Source of the DNA: Methanomicrobium antiquum
Lineage (GTDB): Archaea > Halobacteriota > Methanomicrobia > Methanomicrobiales > Methanomicrobiaceae
NCBI RefSeq assembly: GCF_029633915.1
Contig: NZ_CP091092.1
Span: forward strand, 1 to 64,000
DNA length: 64,000 nucleotides
Reading direction: 5' to 3'
In this document: positions 17,705 through 28,100 of the stretch, piece by piece
Position numbering within the stretch: the first letter of the stretch is position 1
Layout of the letters: each line of letters opens with the position of its first letter
Program-made: the position numbers and the translations under genes
Notes under the pieces: model-generated
Seen by the model: the letters and a program-made list of their open reading frames with translations, nothing else
Databases searched by the model: none
What the model was told of the DNA's origin: nothing

Positions 17705-18526
17705 ATGAAAATCCTTATTGCTTATTTTTCGGCAACAGGAAACACCAGAAAAATAGCAGATTTTGTTTTTGAGAAGTTAAAGAATTTAGGCGCAGATGTA
17801 GAAATACTTGATATTACACCTTTGTCTGTAAGGGAGAAAAAGACTGATTTAAGCCTATATGACGCTTTTTTATTTGGAATGCCTGTTCATTCATGGCGTG
17901 CACCGCGAATTGTCCGCAACTGGTTAAAAACCCTTGACGGTTGCGGCAGGAAATGTTCGATGTTTTTTACCTACGGGGGATTTTCGATACATCCGGCTCA
18001 TTACACAACTTGTAAAATTCTTGAAGAGAGAGGATTTTTGGTAGTTTCATCAGCCGAATTTTTAGCGGCTCACACTTTTAACCTTGGAGGATGGGAGGCG
18101 AATGTGAACAGACCGGACGAACGGGATTTTTCTGTTGCAGAAGAGTATGCTAAAGAGACGTATCTTAGGTTTTCAGGAGATGATTACAATATTCCAAAGG
18201 GTTTTTTAAAAACAGACTATACGCCTTATTTTCTTGACGAAATTGAAAAATTCAGATTCAGGATTTTAACACAGCCCCCTTACATAAATGAGAAGGAATG
18301 CATTAAATGCGGAATTTGTGAGGATGTCTGCCCGACAGGTGCCATGAATGCAAAATCCGGAAAGGCAGACTTAAAAATATGCATTGCATGCCTCGGATGC
18401 GTATCAGCCTGCCCGAATAACGCTGTTTTTATAAACGATATGAGTGAGAGTTTTGCCTGCAAACTTTCGGCTGAAAAAATAACAAAAGAGGATCTGGATA
18501 AAAAGGAAAGCAGAATTTATCTTTAA
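17705..18526 (+). CDS. Flavodoxin-ferredoxin fusion (EFR1-type)
   Basis: Residues 1-165 or so form a flavodoxin fold with the FMN phosphate loop (SATGNTRKIA). Residues 195-250 hold two 4Fe-4S clusters (CIKCGICEDVCP and CIACLGCVSACP). This layout is the EFR1 family of electron-transfer proteins found in anaerobes. ATG 17705 follows the methyltransferase stop by two bases. It is the last gene of the MarR operon and may supply electrons for a reductive step linked to the methyltransferase or its product. The partner is not known. Confidence 0.9.
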   Translation: MKILIAYFSATGNTRKIADFVFEKLKNLGADVEILDITPLSVREKKTDLSLYDAFLFGMPVHSWRAPRIVRNWLKTLDGCGRKCSMFFTYGGFSIHPAHYTTCKILEERGFLVVSSAEFLAAHTFNLGGWEANVNRPDERDFSVAEEYAKETYLRFSGDDYNIPKGFLKTDYTPYFLDEIEKFRFRILTQPPYINEKECIKCGICEDVCPTGAMNAKSGKADLKICIACLGCVSACPNNAVFINDMSESFACKLSAEKITKEDLDKKESRIYL

Positions 18527-18653
18527 ATGTTTTTTATTGATTTATCTGTATTTTTATCAGGATTTACTTACTGACTTTATTAGTTTATTTACTAACCTCT
18601 ATCAGAATATAAAAAACAGATATATTTGGTATGAAAGTCAAAATCCCTGATAG

Positions 18654-18687
18654 ACTTATCATCACTTTTTGTGTGATGAAAAAAGCT
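18654..18687 (+). terminator. Possible hairpin terminator after the MarR operon
   Basis: TCATCAC and GTGATGA arms around a T-rich loop (18658-18679) lie about 130 bases past the operon stop, between convergent genes and just before a CATGAAA repeat. The arms are short, so the call is tentative. Confidence 0.35.
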
Positions 18688-18698
18688 CATCATGGGGC

Positions 18699-18770
18699 TT
18701 TTTACATGAAAGTTACTTCGTAACTTACATGAAACCGGTGCATGAAATATAATTTCATGGACGTTTTTTA
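18699..18770 (-). repeat. CATGAAA multi-hairpin repeat, copy 2
   Basis: Reverse-oriented copy between two convergent genes. On the minus strand it reads AAAAAACGTCCATGAAA, loop, TTTCATG, then GTTTCATGTAA, hairpin GTTAC-GAA-GTAAC, then TTTCATGTAAA. It closely matches the copies at 40501 and 56617. Confidence 0.8.
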
Positions 18771-18791
18771 TCGATTTTTTAATAGATTCTT

Positions 18792-19226
18792 TTACAAAAC
18801 CCCGATATCCTCATTCCATAAATCCGGATTATTCTCAATGAAATCAGACATCATAGTTTTACACTCTGAAAGGTCAAGATCGGTTATAAAAACACCATGC
18901 TCTTTTAAAAACTCCTTTGCGCCTGTAAAGTTTTCAGACTCTCCAACAACAACTTTAGGAATATTGAACTGGACTACTGCACCGGCACAGAGATAGCAGG
19001 GCATAAGAGTTGAATAAAGCGTGCAGGCAGAATATCTCCCAATCCTTCCGGCGTTTCTTAAGCAGTCAATCTCGGCGTGCATTAGGGGATCATTTTCCTG
19101 AACTCTTTTATTATGCCCGCGTGCGATTATTTTTCCTCCCCTTTCCAAAACCGCACCAATCGGGATTCCTCCCTCTGAAAGGCTTAATTTTGCCTCCTCT
19201 ATTGCCGCTTTCATAAATTCATCCAT
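18792..19226 (-). CDS. Cytosine deaminase of the yeast FCY1 type
   Basis: A 144-residue zinc-dependent nucleoside/base deaminase. Zinc ligands and catalytic Glu are in HAEID and PCYLC. The C-terminus (FIENNPDLWNEDIG) and VVVGESENF strongly resemble the yeast cytosine deaminase FCY1, more so than TadA or guanine deaminase. It would convert cytosine to uracil for salvage. Bacterial CodA is unrelated, so this form in an archaeon is of note. The gene is convergent with the EFR1 gene and downstream of no obvious operon. Substrate assignment is from sequence alone. Confidence 0.8.
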   Translation of the reverse strand: MDEFMKAAIEEAKLSLSEGGIPIGAVLERGGKIIARGHNKRVQENDPLMHAEIDCLRNAGRIGRYSACTLYSTLMPCYLCAGAVVQFNIPKVVVGESENFTGAKEFLKEHGVFITDLDLSECKTMMSDFIENNPDLWNEDIGVL

Positions 19227-19315
19227 TTTAAAAATCTCCCTCTTATACTCTGATAATTGTGCTATTCATATATAACACAAAGTGTGCCGGAATAATTAGA
19301 AAAACTAAAAAAATT

Positions 19316-19699
19316 GGTTCTTCTCCATTTTTCTGAAAGTTAGGACTATCCAAAAAGAGAAACAACTTAGAGAATAACCTCCAAATCTGATGATATGTCC
19401 AATAAACATTACAAATGGAGGGAATGCATTTCTGCATTCACATCTATGTTCTCATTTGTGGGCTTTTAAGATTATTGATATGGAAGATTTCATCAGTTTC
19501 TTAGGTTACTGGCCTTGACTGGAAAACAATCAAAGCTAATCGATTATTAGCAAGGGAGGGGACAGGCCCCTCCCTTAAACCCACCCCGCTTACGATAGGT
19601 CACCGGAGGGGGGCTAAGCCCCTCCGGTTCCCGGGGATATTGTGTACATCGCGACAAATCAATTCCAAATTAGGGTGATCAGAAATATGGCGAAGAGTC
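19316..19699. mobile_element. MITE copy A (384 bp, ISL3-like ends)
   Basis: The element is flanked by a perfect 8-bp duplication AAAAAATT (19308-19315 and 19700-19707). Its ends, GGTTCTTCTCCATTTTTCTGA and the complement of the right end, agree at 17 of 21 positions. It has no transposase frame. Two GC-rich hairpins lie inside: GGGAGGGG/CCCCTCCC (19554-19574) and ACCGGAGGGG/CCCCTCCGGT (19602-19628). A nearly identical copy is at 57664. The 8-bp duplication and GG-TCTTC ends recall ISL3-family transposons, which is an inference. It inserted just past the stop of the Cdd1-like gene. Confidence 0.88.
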
Positions 19700-19709
19700 A
19701 AAAAATTAT

Positions 19710-19991
19710 TCAGTCCTTCCAGTTCCACCATAAAAGAAGGGATGGATTTGGATTTTTGCCCTCGTTTTCGGCAAAATATACCGCGAGGCGGTAAACATAC
19801 AGATTACAGCGGTCAGAATTTCCGCCCTGCATAATGCAAAGCCTCGCGTACATTTCTTCAGGGTCTTCTCCTTTAAGTGATTCAACAGAGGTGTATCCAA
19901 GCGCAATTAAATCTCCGGCAGTCTTTTTTCCGACTCCCGGAATTTTCATCAGATCCTTTTCTGAAGCCTTATAATCAAAATATACCGGCAT
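19710..19991 (-). CDS. Cdd1-family helix-hairpin-helix protein
   Basis: A 93-residue protein of the Cdd1 (pathogenicity locus) family. It has one helix-hairpin-helix (IPGVGKKTAGDLIALG, residues about 17-32), a GEDPEEMYARLC motif and the family's DRCNLYVYRLAVYFA ending with WWNWKD. Helix-hairpin-helix units bind DNA backbones without sequence preference; the family's actual job is unknown. The ATG at 19991 is preferred: an in-frame TTG at 20009 overlaps the GGAGG site that serves the ATG. The stop lies three bases from the right-hand target duplication of MITE copy A. Confidence 0.85.
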   Translation of the reverse strand: MPVYFDYKASEKDLMKIPGVGKKTAGDLIALGYTSVESLKGEDPEEMYARLCIMQGGNSDRCNLYVYRLAVYFAENEGKNPNPSLLLWWNWKD

Positions 19992-20024
19992 ATTTATTGA
20001 TTCCTCCAAAAGATAACCTGATTT

Positions 20025-20552
20025 TTAGTCCTTTGCCGAACTTCCGCCGCAGATATATCTCATTTTGCACTTTTCGCATGACTTCTCACGTGTCTTTTTG
20101 CTCCCGCTGATTAAAACAAAAATTACCAGAATTAATGCAATGATTACCTTAAAGAAAGAGAATTCAAAATAAGCGGATACAAGAATTAAGGCAATTGGAA
20201 GAAGTGACACTGTCATCCAGAGAACTGGTGCAAACTTAGATGCAGGACAGCCCTCAAATTTGGATACATCATCCTTTTTAAAGAATTTTGCAGTGAAAAT
20301 TCCCCATCCCATACTGCATCTTTTACCATAATACCAGCATTTCGTGCAAAGACCCTTTCGCATAACAACCGTAAACATAAGAAGAACAAAAAGACCGTAA
20401 ACAATCCCCACTGCCGGATTAAAAAGAAATCCTGCATAAATTCCAAGGGCAAGCCAGAAAATTATCACAATATTGGCAGTCACTACACCCCTTTTATCAA
20501 ACTCATCAATACCCTGTGCGTAAATTCCACTTATATACGGCTCTTTATCCAT
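20025..20552 (-). CDS. Membrane protein with paired cysteine motifs
   Basis: A 175-residue protein with four hydrophobic segments in two pairs. Between the pairs lies CTKCWYYGKRC, and at the C-terminus CEKCKMRYIC. The two CxxC-type pairs could bind zinc or iron-sulfur. I do not recognise a named family, though similar small cysteine-bearing membrane proteins occur in methanogens. The gene lies 33 bases upstream of the Cdd1-like gene on the same strand and may be co-transcribed with it. Confidence 0.65.
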   Translation of the reverse strand: MDKEPYISGIYAQGIDEFDKRGVVTANIVIIFWLALGIYAGFLFNPAVGIVYGLFVLLMFTVVMRKGLCTKCWYYGKRCSMGWGIFTAKFFKKDDVSKFEGCPASKFAPVLWMTVSLLPIALILVSAYFEFSFFKVIIALILVIFVLISGSKKTREKSCEKCKMRYICGGSSAKD

Positions 20553-20630
20553 GAAAAATTATCTGGAGTTATTTCAATTTAAATAAGAGGTGTGCAGAGC
20601 GAAAGTGAAAATTCATCCTGTAAAAAAAAA

Positions 20631-21467
20631 CTACCGTCCGGCGAAGAGATACTCCTGTGCATAACCGGCGTATCGCCCGAAATATTCCTGCCCGAATTTT
20701 CTGATTTTTTCATACTCTCCACATGAAAGCGGCTTATCCGGTTTTCCTATACCATAGAAACCATGCATTATTCTGTCAACCCATCTGTCAACCGGAAATG
20801 CCTCATATTTTTGAAATCCGAAAAGAAGGATACAGTCGGCAACTTTCATTCCGATGCCTTTGTATTTCATAATCTCTTTTCTTGCCTGCTCATAATCAGG
20901 CTTCAAAATTTTTTCAGACCATTTTTTATCTTTAGAAATTTCATATGCAGTCTCACAGATGTATGATGAACGGTAACCTGTAGAACATCCTGAAATATCA
21001 CTTTGGCAGAGATTTGAAAGGTGATATGGTGTTGGATAGGCAAAGCCTTCTCCAAATTCAGTTGTTATTTTATCGCCGCACAACTGTGACATATTAGAAA
21101 GCATCCGCTCGATAAAAGGGATATTGGCGTTTTGGGCACAGATATATGTCAAAAGGCACTCCCATGGGTCCTGTCTTAAAATTCTAAGGCCGAAATGCTC
21201 TTTTATTGCATTGTTTATGTGCTCATCTCTGTTAACGGATGAGAGTATTTCTTCAAGGTCTGCGTCAAGGTGAAAGTAATAAACCAAAAAATCCTCATCA
21301 CAACCGGAGTATTCAATTTTATTCTCTTTTTGCCGGACTCTTATAAGCCGACCGTGAGCTATCCCCTCCCACCACCCGTTAATTTCATGCCACCTGAAAA
21401 CCTGACCGCATGAGAGTGTTTCTGATAAGGAAAAGGAAGTATTTTCAGGAACAAAAAAGCAGTCCAT
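20631..21467 (-). CDS. 8-oxoguanine DNA glycosylase, OGG1 type
   Basis: A 278-residue glycosylase with the OGG1 N-terminal domain and a C-terminal HhH-GPD domain. The signature KGIGMKVADCILLFGF holds the catalytic lysine, and FPVDRW the conserved aspartate. It would remove 8-oxoguanine and nick the strand (bifunctional lyase). The gene begins three bases after the addA stop, so it is the last member of an addB-addA-ogg transcript. That pairing puts base-damage repair with double-strand break repair. Length and motifs are normal. Confidence 0.9.
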   Translation of the reverse strand: MDCFFVPENTSFSLSETLSCGQVFRWHEINGWWEGIAHGRLIRVRQKENKIEYSGCDEDFLVYYFHLDADLEEILSSVNRDEHINNAIKEHFGLRILRQDPWECLLTYICAQNANIPFIERMLSNMSQLCGDKITTEFGEGFAYPTPYHLSNLCQSDISGCSTGYRSSYICETAYEISKDKKWSEKILKPDYEQARKEIMKYKGIGMKVADCILLFGFQKYEAFPVDRWVDRIMHGFYGIGKPDKPLSCGEYEKIRKFGQEYFGRYAGYAQEYLFAGR

Positions 21468-21470
21468 AGC

Positions 21471-24400
21471 TCATAAACTCCCCTTTGTAATCTTTTCACA
21501 CGCCGATACAATATCTGATTCAACAGAGTCAAAATCCGGTGATATTTCTGTAAATTCCCCTGTTTTTGTGTGGTAAACAAAGGTCTTTGGCTCTTCTTTT
21601 AAAATTTCAAATGCCGCTTTTTTATAGACTGCCATCTGAACTACATAATCAGAATCGTCCTTTTCACTGCCTGTTTTATAATCGATTATGTACCAGCCGT
21701 CACTTTTTTGAACAAGTCTGTCGATTGAGCCTGAAAACCTAAAACCTTTAATTTCGGTTGTAAACGAAACCTCACAGTATGATTTTAATGAATCCTTCAT
21801 GAAATCAGACTGCATAAATATCCTGTACAAATTCTCAAATTCAGCCTTTTTTTGAGATATATTTTCATCTCCGGTTAAAAACCCTCTGTATTTTTCAAAG
21901 GAAGAATCAAAGGTCTCTCCTGAAAAGACTGCATGTATTATCTTTCCTTCGTCAGTTTTTTTGGAATCATTCTTAAAAAGCGGGTTTTCCCTGTGCATAT
22001 TTATATAAATCTCTTTGTGCCTTGCAGGCGAATTGAGAAACACTTCAATCTCGGTTGCAGAAAAAACCTTTGAGGAGGAATCTTTTCTTTTAGCTGAACA
22101 ATTGTAGTTTTTTAAATCTCTATTATTTAATTTAAAATCCTCTGATGAAACAATTCTTTTTATGTCAGCCGGAATCATTGAATTTGCGTCTGATTTAACT
22201 TTTATCTCCGGCAGATTCTCCGCTCTTGTGACTATTATTTTGCATGATGAAAAATTCTCTCCATCGCCTTTTCCTGTATCATATAAACCGTCTCTTATCT
22301 CATCCTTAATTTCAGAGAATAAGAAAAACATAATCCAGTCTGTCCTTGTTTTGCATGCCTCAAAAGATGCAGGAATTTTTTTCGGCTCTGATGTACACAT
22401 AATCAGATGATCCCTTGCCCTTGTCGCCGCTACGTAAAAGAGCCTTTTTGACTCGGCATCCGACTTCTGCTTTAGCCTGTAACGCTGGATTGAGAGCGGA
22501 AGTGAATTTATGTAGTCATCACCTGACTCAAAATCAGGTATTTTAATGCCTGTTCCAAGCTCTTTATCAACGATAATTGAAGAGTTCTCAAAAGGAGGTG
22601 TCTCTGAAAGCCCTGACATAATTACGATTGGGAATTCAAGACCTTTTGAGGCATGAACAGTCATTACCAAAACCGCATCCTCTCCTATGTCTTCAGCTTC
22701 TGCCTCTCCTTCCCTGTCTTTTGAAGAAACCGAGAGAGAAAGCTCTAAAACAAGCCTGTCAAGTGTGTAAAATCCTCCCTTTTCTCTTTCACGTATAGTA
22801 TCAGATATTTTTTCCAGGTTTGCAATCGCACCTGCCCCGTCATATTGGCCTGCATAAACTGCCAGGATTCCGGATTCATTAAGAATTTGCCTGAAAAGTT
22901 CTGACGGAGATATTTTTCTTGCACACAAAAGCCATGATGACAGCATTTCATATGCAGACTTTGCCTTTTTTGTTTCACACTGCTTTAATTTTAAAAAAAG
23001 TCCGTTTGCATAGCCTCCGCAGATTCTGAAAAGCTCTGCATCAGAAAATCCAAACCATGGCGAGCGAAGTGCGGCGTAGAGTGATATGTCATCATCAGGG
23101 TTTTTTAGAAATGAAAGAACTGACTTTGCATCCAAAATCTCCTGTTTTTCATAAAGGCCGAGTCCGCCATAGACTCTGTATGGAATTCCATATTTTTTAA
23201 GGGCATATTCGATATATTTGAGGTTGTTTCGCCGCTCAATTAAAACGGAGATGTCACCCCATGATGCCTTTCTTCTCTTACTTTCTCCGGGATTTTCTCC
23301 TTTTTCATAGACATAAGTTTTTCCTTCATCCTTTATCATCCTGATTTTTTTTGCGGCGGCTTCGGCTTCCAAAACAGCTCTTTCTGACGCTTTCTTTGCA
23401 TCAGAAGAGATGATTAATTCAACAGAGCCTTTGTGTTTTTCTCTTGCGTCACATACAGATACAGGTTCATATGAAAAATCCCATGGTTTTCCTGAATCTT
23501 TTAGTAATTTTCCAAAAAGGCAGTTTACAAAAGATAATATCTCCTTTGTGCTTCTGAAGTTTATATCAAGTGAAACAAGTTCTCCTTTGTATTCATTTTT
23601 TATTATTTCTCCTGAACGCTTAAATTCTGAAACGTCTGCACTGCGGAAGAGATAGATAGACTGTTTGGGATCGCCAACAACAAAAAGTCTGTTACAGACC
23701 TTATCATTTGTATTTCTGCTATCCTCATCGCTTTTTTGACTGAATTTTATGTTATTGTTTATATCCCTTTTTGTGTTATTTTTTAGAGTCCTGTTTATAC
23801 TGCTGTTTGTTTCGGCATTTTTATTGCTTTTTTCTGTTCCTGTTTCTTCATCAGACTCATCTTTTGCCATCTCAATAATTGCCGATGTAATCTCTGCCTG
23901 AACAGGATCAGTGTCCTGAAACTCATCAATCATTATAAACTTAAACCTGCGGGCATAGCTTTTTGCAACAACATAAGGGTAGTCCTTAAAGAGTCTGTAT
24001 GTGAGGTTTATCATATCGGTGAAGTCAATTGCGCCCCTGATATGCTTTTCACGCCTGATATCATATTCAATTTTGTTATAGACAACGCCAAGGCTTTTTA
24101 GGATTTTCAGGGTTCTTTTTATATTTTCATCATCAGATTTGTTTTTTTCAGTTTTCGATTCTTTATCTTCATCTTCAAAAACACCAGAATTTTTTTTGCA
24201 TTTAATTTTTCTGTCTGAAACTTCTGCTGAAAGAATATCTGCCGGAAGTTCGTCGGAATATTCTTTTAAGGCTGAATACGAACTGCATAAAACCTCTTTT
24301 AAATCCCCCAAAACTTTTTTACTTCCCATATTGCGTGAGCCACCGGAAGTTTGCAAAATTCCCAAAAGTCCTTTGCATATGTCTGACGGATCGTCACTTT

Positions 24401-25136
24401 TAAGGAGCATAAGCGGTTTTTTTATGTTTTTTAAGTATCTTGCCGCTTTATCGCCATCCCCGGAAAAACTCTCTGCAAGTGATAAAAGTGCATCAGAAGC
24501 CTCTGTTAAAACAGGGCTCTTCTTAAACTCTTGTGAAATTACATATTTCTCATAAAGAAGTGCACATCTCCACTCCTCCAAAACTTCAGTCTCATTATTG
24601 TTTAGCTTTTCAAAGAATTCACCGGAATAACGCCTTTGTCTGTGAAGTTCTCTTAGAAAAATTTCAAGATAATATGTACCGTATGCACAGAGGCAGTCAT
24701 CAAGGCTTTTTTTAATTAAATCATCAGGTTTTTTTGAAAAAAGAGATTTAATTGCGTCTGATATTATCTCTTCGGACTCGTTTTCGGAAAGAACTGAAAA
24801 TCCGGGATCGATTCCGGCCTCAATTGAAAACTCACGTAACACTTTTGAGCAAAAGGAATGAAATGTCGAGATGTTTGCCCACATCATCTCTTCTTTAATC
24901 ATCTCCCAAAACGGCCCGGACTTTTCAAAAATATCTCTCTCAACCCTCTCCTTCATCTCAGCCGCGGCTTTTTCAGTAAAAGTCAGAGCCAGAATCTCCG
25001 CCGGACGACAACCTGCCTCTTCTATTAATTTTATGTAGCGGTTGACTAAAACATGCGTTTTTCCTGTGCCTGCCCCTGCTGTTACACAAAGGCTCACGTC
25101 ATGCCTTAATGCTTCACTTTGTCTTTTTGTCAGCAT
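21471..25136 (-). CDS. addA: AddA-like helicase-nuclease
   Basis: A 1221-residue UvrD/Rep superfamily 1 helicase with a C-terminal PD-(D/E)XK nuclease, the layout of AddA. Motifs seen are Walker A AGAGTGKTH, motif II IDEFQDTDP, GDPKQSIYLFR, NFRSTKE, VHASKGLEFP and YVAATRARDHL, then IIDYKTGSE and QMAVYK for the nuclease. Together with AddB it would resect double-strand breaks for recombination. The start is three bases after the addB stop. Low-complexity Asn/Ser/Lys/Asp-rich insertions lie between motifs II and III (about residues 430-490) and around residues 310-335. AddAB is mainly bacterial, so lateral transfer into this archaeal lineage is likely. Confidence 0.88.
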   Translation of the reverse strand: MLTKRQSEALRHDVSLCVTAGAGTGKTHVLVNRYIKLIEEAGCRPAEILALTFTEKAAAEMKERVERDIFEKSGPFWEMIKEEMMWANISTFHSFCSKVLREFSIEAGIDPGFSVLSENESEEIISDAIKSLFSKKPDDLIKKSLDDCLCAYGTYYLEIFLRELHRQRRYSGEFFEKLNNNETEVLEEWRCALLYEKYVISQEFKKSPVLTEASDALLSLAESFSGDGDKAARYLKNIKKPLMLLKSDDPSDICKGLLGILQTSGGSRNMGSKKVLGDLKEVLCSSYSALKEYSDELPADILSAEVSDRKIKCKKNSGVFEDEDKESKTEKNKSDDENIKRTLKILKSLGVVYNKIEYDIRREKHIRGAIDFTDMINLTYRLFKDYPYVVAKSYARRFKFIMIDEFQDTDPVQAEITSAIIEMAKDESDEETGTEKSNKNAETNSSINRTLKNNTKRDINNNIKFSQKSDEDSRNTNDKVCNRLFVVGDPKQSIYLFRSADVSEFKRSGEIIKNEYKGELVSLDINFRSTKEILSFVNCLFGKLLKDSGKPWDFSYEPVSVCDAREKHKGSVELIISSDAKKASERAVLEAEAAAKKIRMIKDEGKTYVYEKGENPGESKRRKASWGDISVLIERRNNLKYIEYALKKYGIPYRVYGGLGLYEKQEILDAKSVLSFLKNPDDDISLYAALRSPWFGFSDAELFRICGGYANGLFLKLKQCETKKAKSAYEMLSSWLLCARKISPSELFRQILNESGILAVYAGQYDGAGAIANLEKISDTIREREKGGFYTLDRLVLELSLSVSSKDREGEAEAEDIGEDAVLVMTVHASKGLEFPIVIMSGLSETPPFENSSIIVDKELGTGIKIPDFESGDDYINSLPLSIQRYRLKQKSDAESKRLFYVAATRARDHLIMCTSEPKKIPASFEACKTRTDWIMFFLFSEIKDEIRDGLYDTGKGDGENFSSCKIIVTRAENLPEIKVKSDANSMIPADIKRIVSSEDFKLNNRDLKNYNCSAKRKDSSSKVFSATEIEVFLNSPARHKEIYINMHRENPLFKNDSKKTDEGKIIHAVFSGETFDSSFEKYRGFLTGDENISQKKAEFENLYRIFMQSDFMKDSLKSYCEVSFTTEIKGFRFSGSIDRLVQKSDGWYIIDYKTGSEKDDSDYVVQMAVYKKAAFEILKEEPKTFVYHTKTGEFTEISPDFDSVESDIVSACEKITKGSL

Positions 25137-25139
25137 GAT

Positions 25140-28100
25140 TTAGAAACCTCCCTTTCTTTCACAAGGTTTATCCTGATTTTCAGTGGTATCTGTTGCTTCA
25201 TTTTGGCTGACATTCTCCTTCTGACTGATATTTTCCTGTTCCAAAAGCCGAAACTCGGAGAATCTGCAGACTGATTTAAACTCGCAGTATTTTGAACAGT
25301 CATCATTCTCCTTTGCAGGCGTAAATACACCATTTCTTATATTCTCTGCATATGTGCATGCATAATCTACTGAGTTTTTGACAATCTCTGAGAATGTATT
25401 ATCAGTTGTCTTCGCCTTTGGAAAATTGGAGAAGAGTTCTTCTTCAGACTGTTCATAAAGTTCAGCTTTTCTGTAAACCTCACGTTTGGAAAGCTTGTAG
25501 TAAAAGCCTCCAATGCCTTTTATGTTTTTGGCATTTTCAACAGCTTTTAGGTAAAGCGGAATCTGAAGTGCTTTTCCGGCGACAATTTCATTGTATTTCG
25601 GGTGACTTCCGGTCTTGTAATCAACTATTACAAACTCATCCGGGCTTTTATCATCTTTTCCATCTTTTCCTTCTTTTACGTCAATTCTGTCAACAAAACC
25701 TCTTAGAAATATACTTTTTTGATTTTTGGACTCAACTCTAACAGCCTCATCTGAAAATGCTGTCTCAATACCTCTGAAACCAAATCCGGCTTCAAAGTAT
25801 TTTGGTACAAGTCCGGTTTTGTAAAGCCTTGTTTCCTCTTCTATGAATTTTTCAAGAATTCCCCGTCCGTATCCTGTATCGCCTAAAATTTCCTTTGTCA
25901 TAAAATCCCAGGCCGGACCGGATATTTCATAAGATTCAATCTCTGCTTTTGCATGCGATTTTAAAAGCGATAATGCCTCCAAAGTCTCATTTTCAGATGG
26001 AGAATTGTTGTGTGTCTTCATCCAGTCCTTGTAAAACGAAAAGAGTGTTTTATGCAAAAGCTCCCCTCTGTCTGCGGCTGAAAGAGTGAATGTCTTCTCC
26101 TGAGGCGGATTTAATCCGAGAACATGTGTAAGGTAAAATCTAAAGGGACATTTCGCATAAGTTTCAAGTGATGTGGGAGAATATGGATGTTTTTCATCAA
26201 ATCTTAATGATAAAACCTCTTTTATCTCATCTTCGGATGACAAAAGACCGTCATAGACTGAATCGTAAAGGCCTTTTCTGAAAAAACCTTCAGTATTAAT
26301 TCTCTCACACAGATTTTTAGGAGAAACACCCGGTGGAAGAGTGAAATTTTCATAAATTTTTCCTTTTAAAAGAAGCCGTCCGGTCTCCTTAACTGCGAAT
26401 GAAAAAGAAACGTTTTGCCCTTCTTCTTCGGGGGGTTTTGCACAAAGCGCCTTTACAGCCGTTTCATAAAACTGTGAGGGAATCTCCTGTCTTCCTCCTG
26501 CCTCACTGTGACAGCTTAAGAATAATGCGCATTTCGCAGATGACAGAGCAGATGCAAAATAAAATCTCTCCCATCTGACTTTTTCACGCCTTTTGTTTGG
26601 CCATATTGCCCTGTCCTCCTCTTCAGTTGTATATGGAAGAAGTGAGGGAATATCAGGCACTTTTCCGTCAACAAGCCCTCCTAAGAATACATAATCATAT
26701 TCCATCTCCTGAAGTCCCTGAATACCGGATATCTGTATCTTTGTATCATCACGTTTTTCTGAAATTCTTAAGTTTCCGACAGCTGATGAAAAAAATCTTG
26801 AGAATTCATTGAATGAGATTTTTTCATCTCCCGAAATCCCGGATGTCTGTGAAAGACTGGTTAAAAGATTTAAGAGATTTAAAAATTCAGTTATGTCTCT
26901 TTTGTAGATCAAATCCCCGCAGGAGTCGTCAATATAGGGAACAGCGTTCTCTTTTAAAAACAAGATCAGACTTTTTATATGCTCTGCTATAATTTTTTCG
27001 CCTGAAAGCCTGTTTAGTTTCTCTATTAATAAAACCAAAGCTTTTAAGACCGATTCAGAAAAAATAATATTTTTTTCAATCTCTTTTTTTCTGTATTCAG
27101 GCAGATCTTTTGATTTTAACCTGTCTTCTTCTCTTTTTATATGTTTTTTAATACCCTTCTCCCACGAATGAAAGCCGCCCTCAACACCGGCATTCAAAGA
27201 TACAGTTTCAACAGCAGATGCCGGATTTGAAAATCCCTGCAAAAGTTTTGACATATAAGGAGATGCAAGAAGTTCTGTTAAGGATTCGCGTGAGAAATTT
27301 TTGGATACGGTTTCGGTGAGCAAAAGAACAGACTGTACAACAGGAGAGCGTGAAAACGGAAATTTTGCAGATGATGAATATGAAAGTCCGAAATCAAAGA
27401 AAACTTCGTTTACAACTGTTGTTGCACCGGCAGGGTCAGGAAAAACAACTGCAATTTTAGAAGGTTTTGCATTATTATTTAAAAGATTTACAATTAACCC
27501 GGCAATTCCGGCAATTTCAGCTTTTAAGTTCTTATAGCGTTTTGAATAAACTTCTACAGGTTTTGATTTTATCTCTTCTTCTCCAAAGATATTTTCATAT
27601 GGGAATAAATCAGACTTTTTTTCATTTTCAATCTCTTCAGTTTTATCTGCAAAAAACCATCTTCCGTCATCAGTGCAGACCTTTTTGTTTGAAGAATACG
27701 GCATGAAATAAACAGATTTTAAAGCCGCCGATGATACTGTCTGAATAAATCTTTTCTGTGCCGGCAAAGGCTCAAAAATGCCTGAGAAAATAATTGTTTT
27801 GAAGTCTGATGAAAATTCAGATGAACTGCCAGATAACTGATTTGATGATAATTTAGATGAATCATCATGGGTATTAACTGAAGAAAATTCGTATGAACTG
27901 TCAGATAACTGATTTGATGATAATTCAGATGAATCACCAGAGGATTTGCCGTAAGTTGGGGATATAAAATCACATGCAGATTTATAGATATTTTCGGGTG
28001 ATATGAGTTTTTTTGATTTTAGTATATCCTGATATTCTTTTATAATTTTTATAAGAGCCCGGTTCTTCTTTTTATCAGTTAAAGAGAAAATTTTCTCAAT

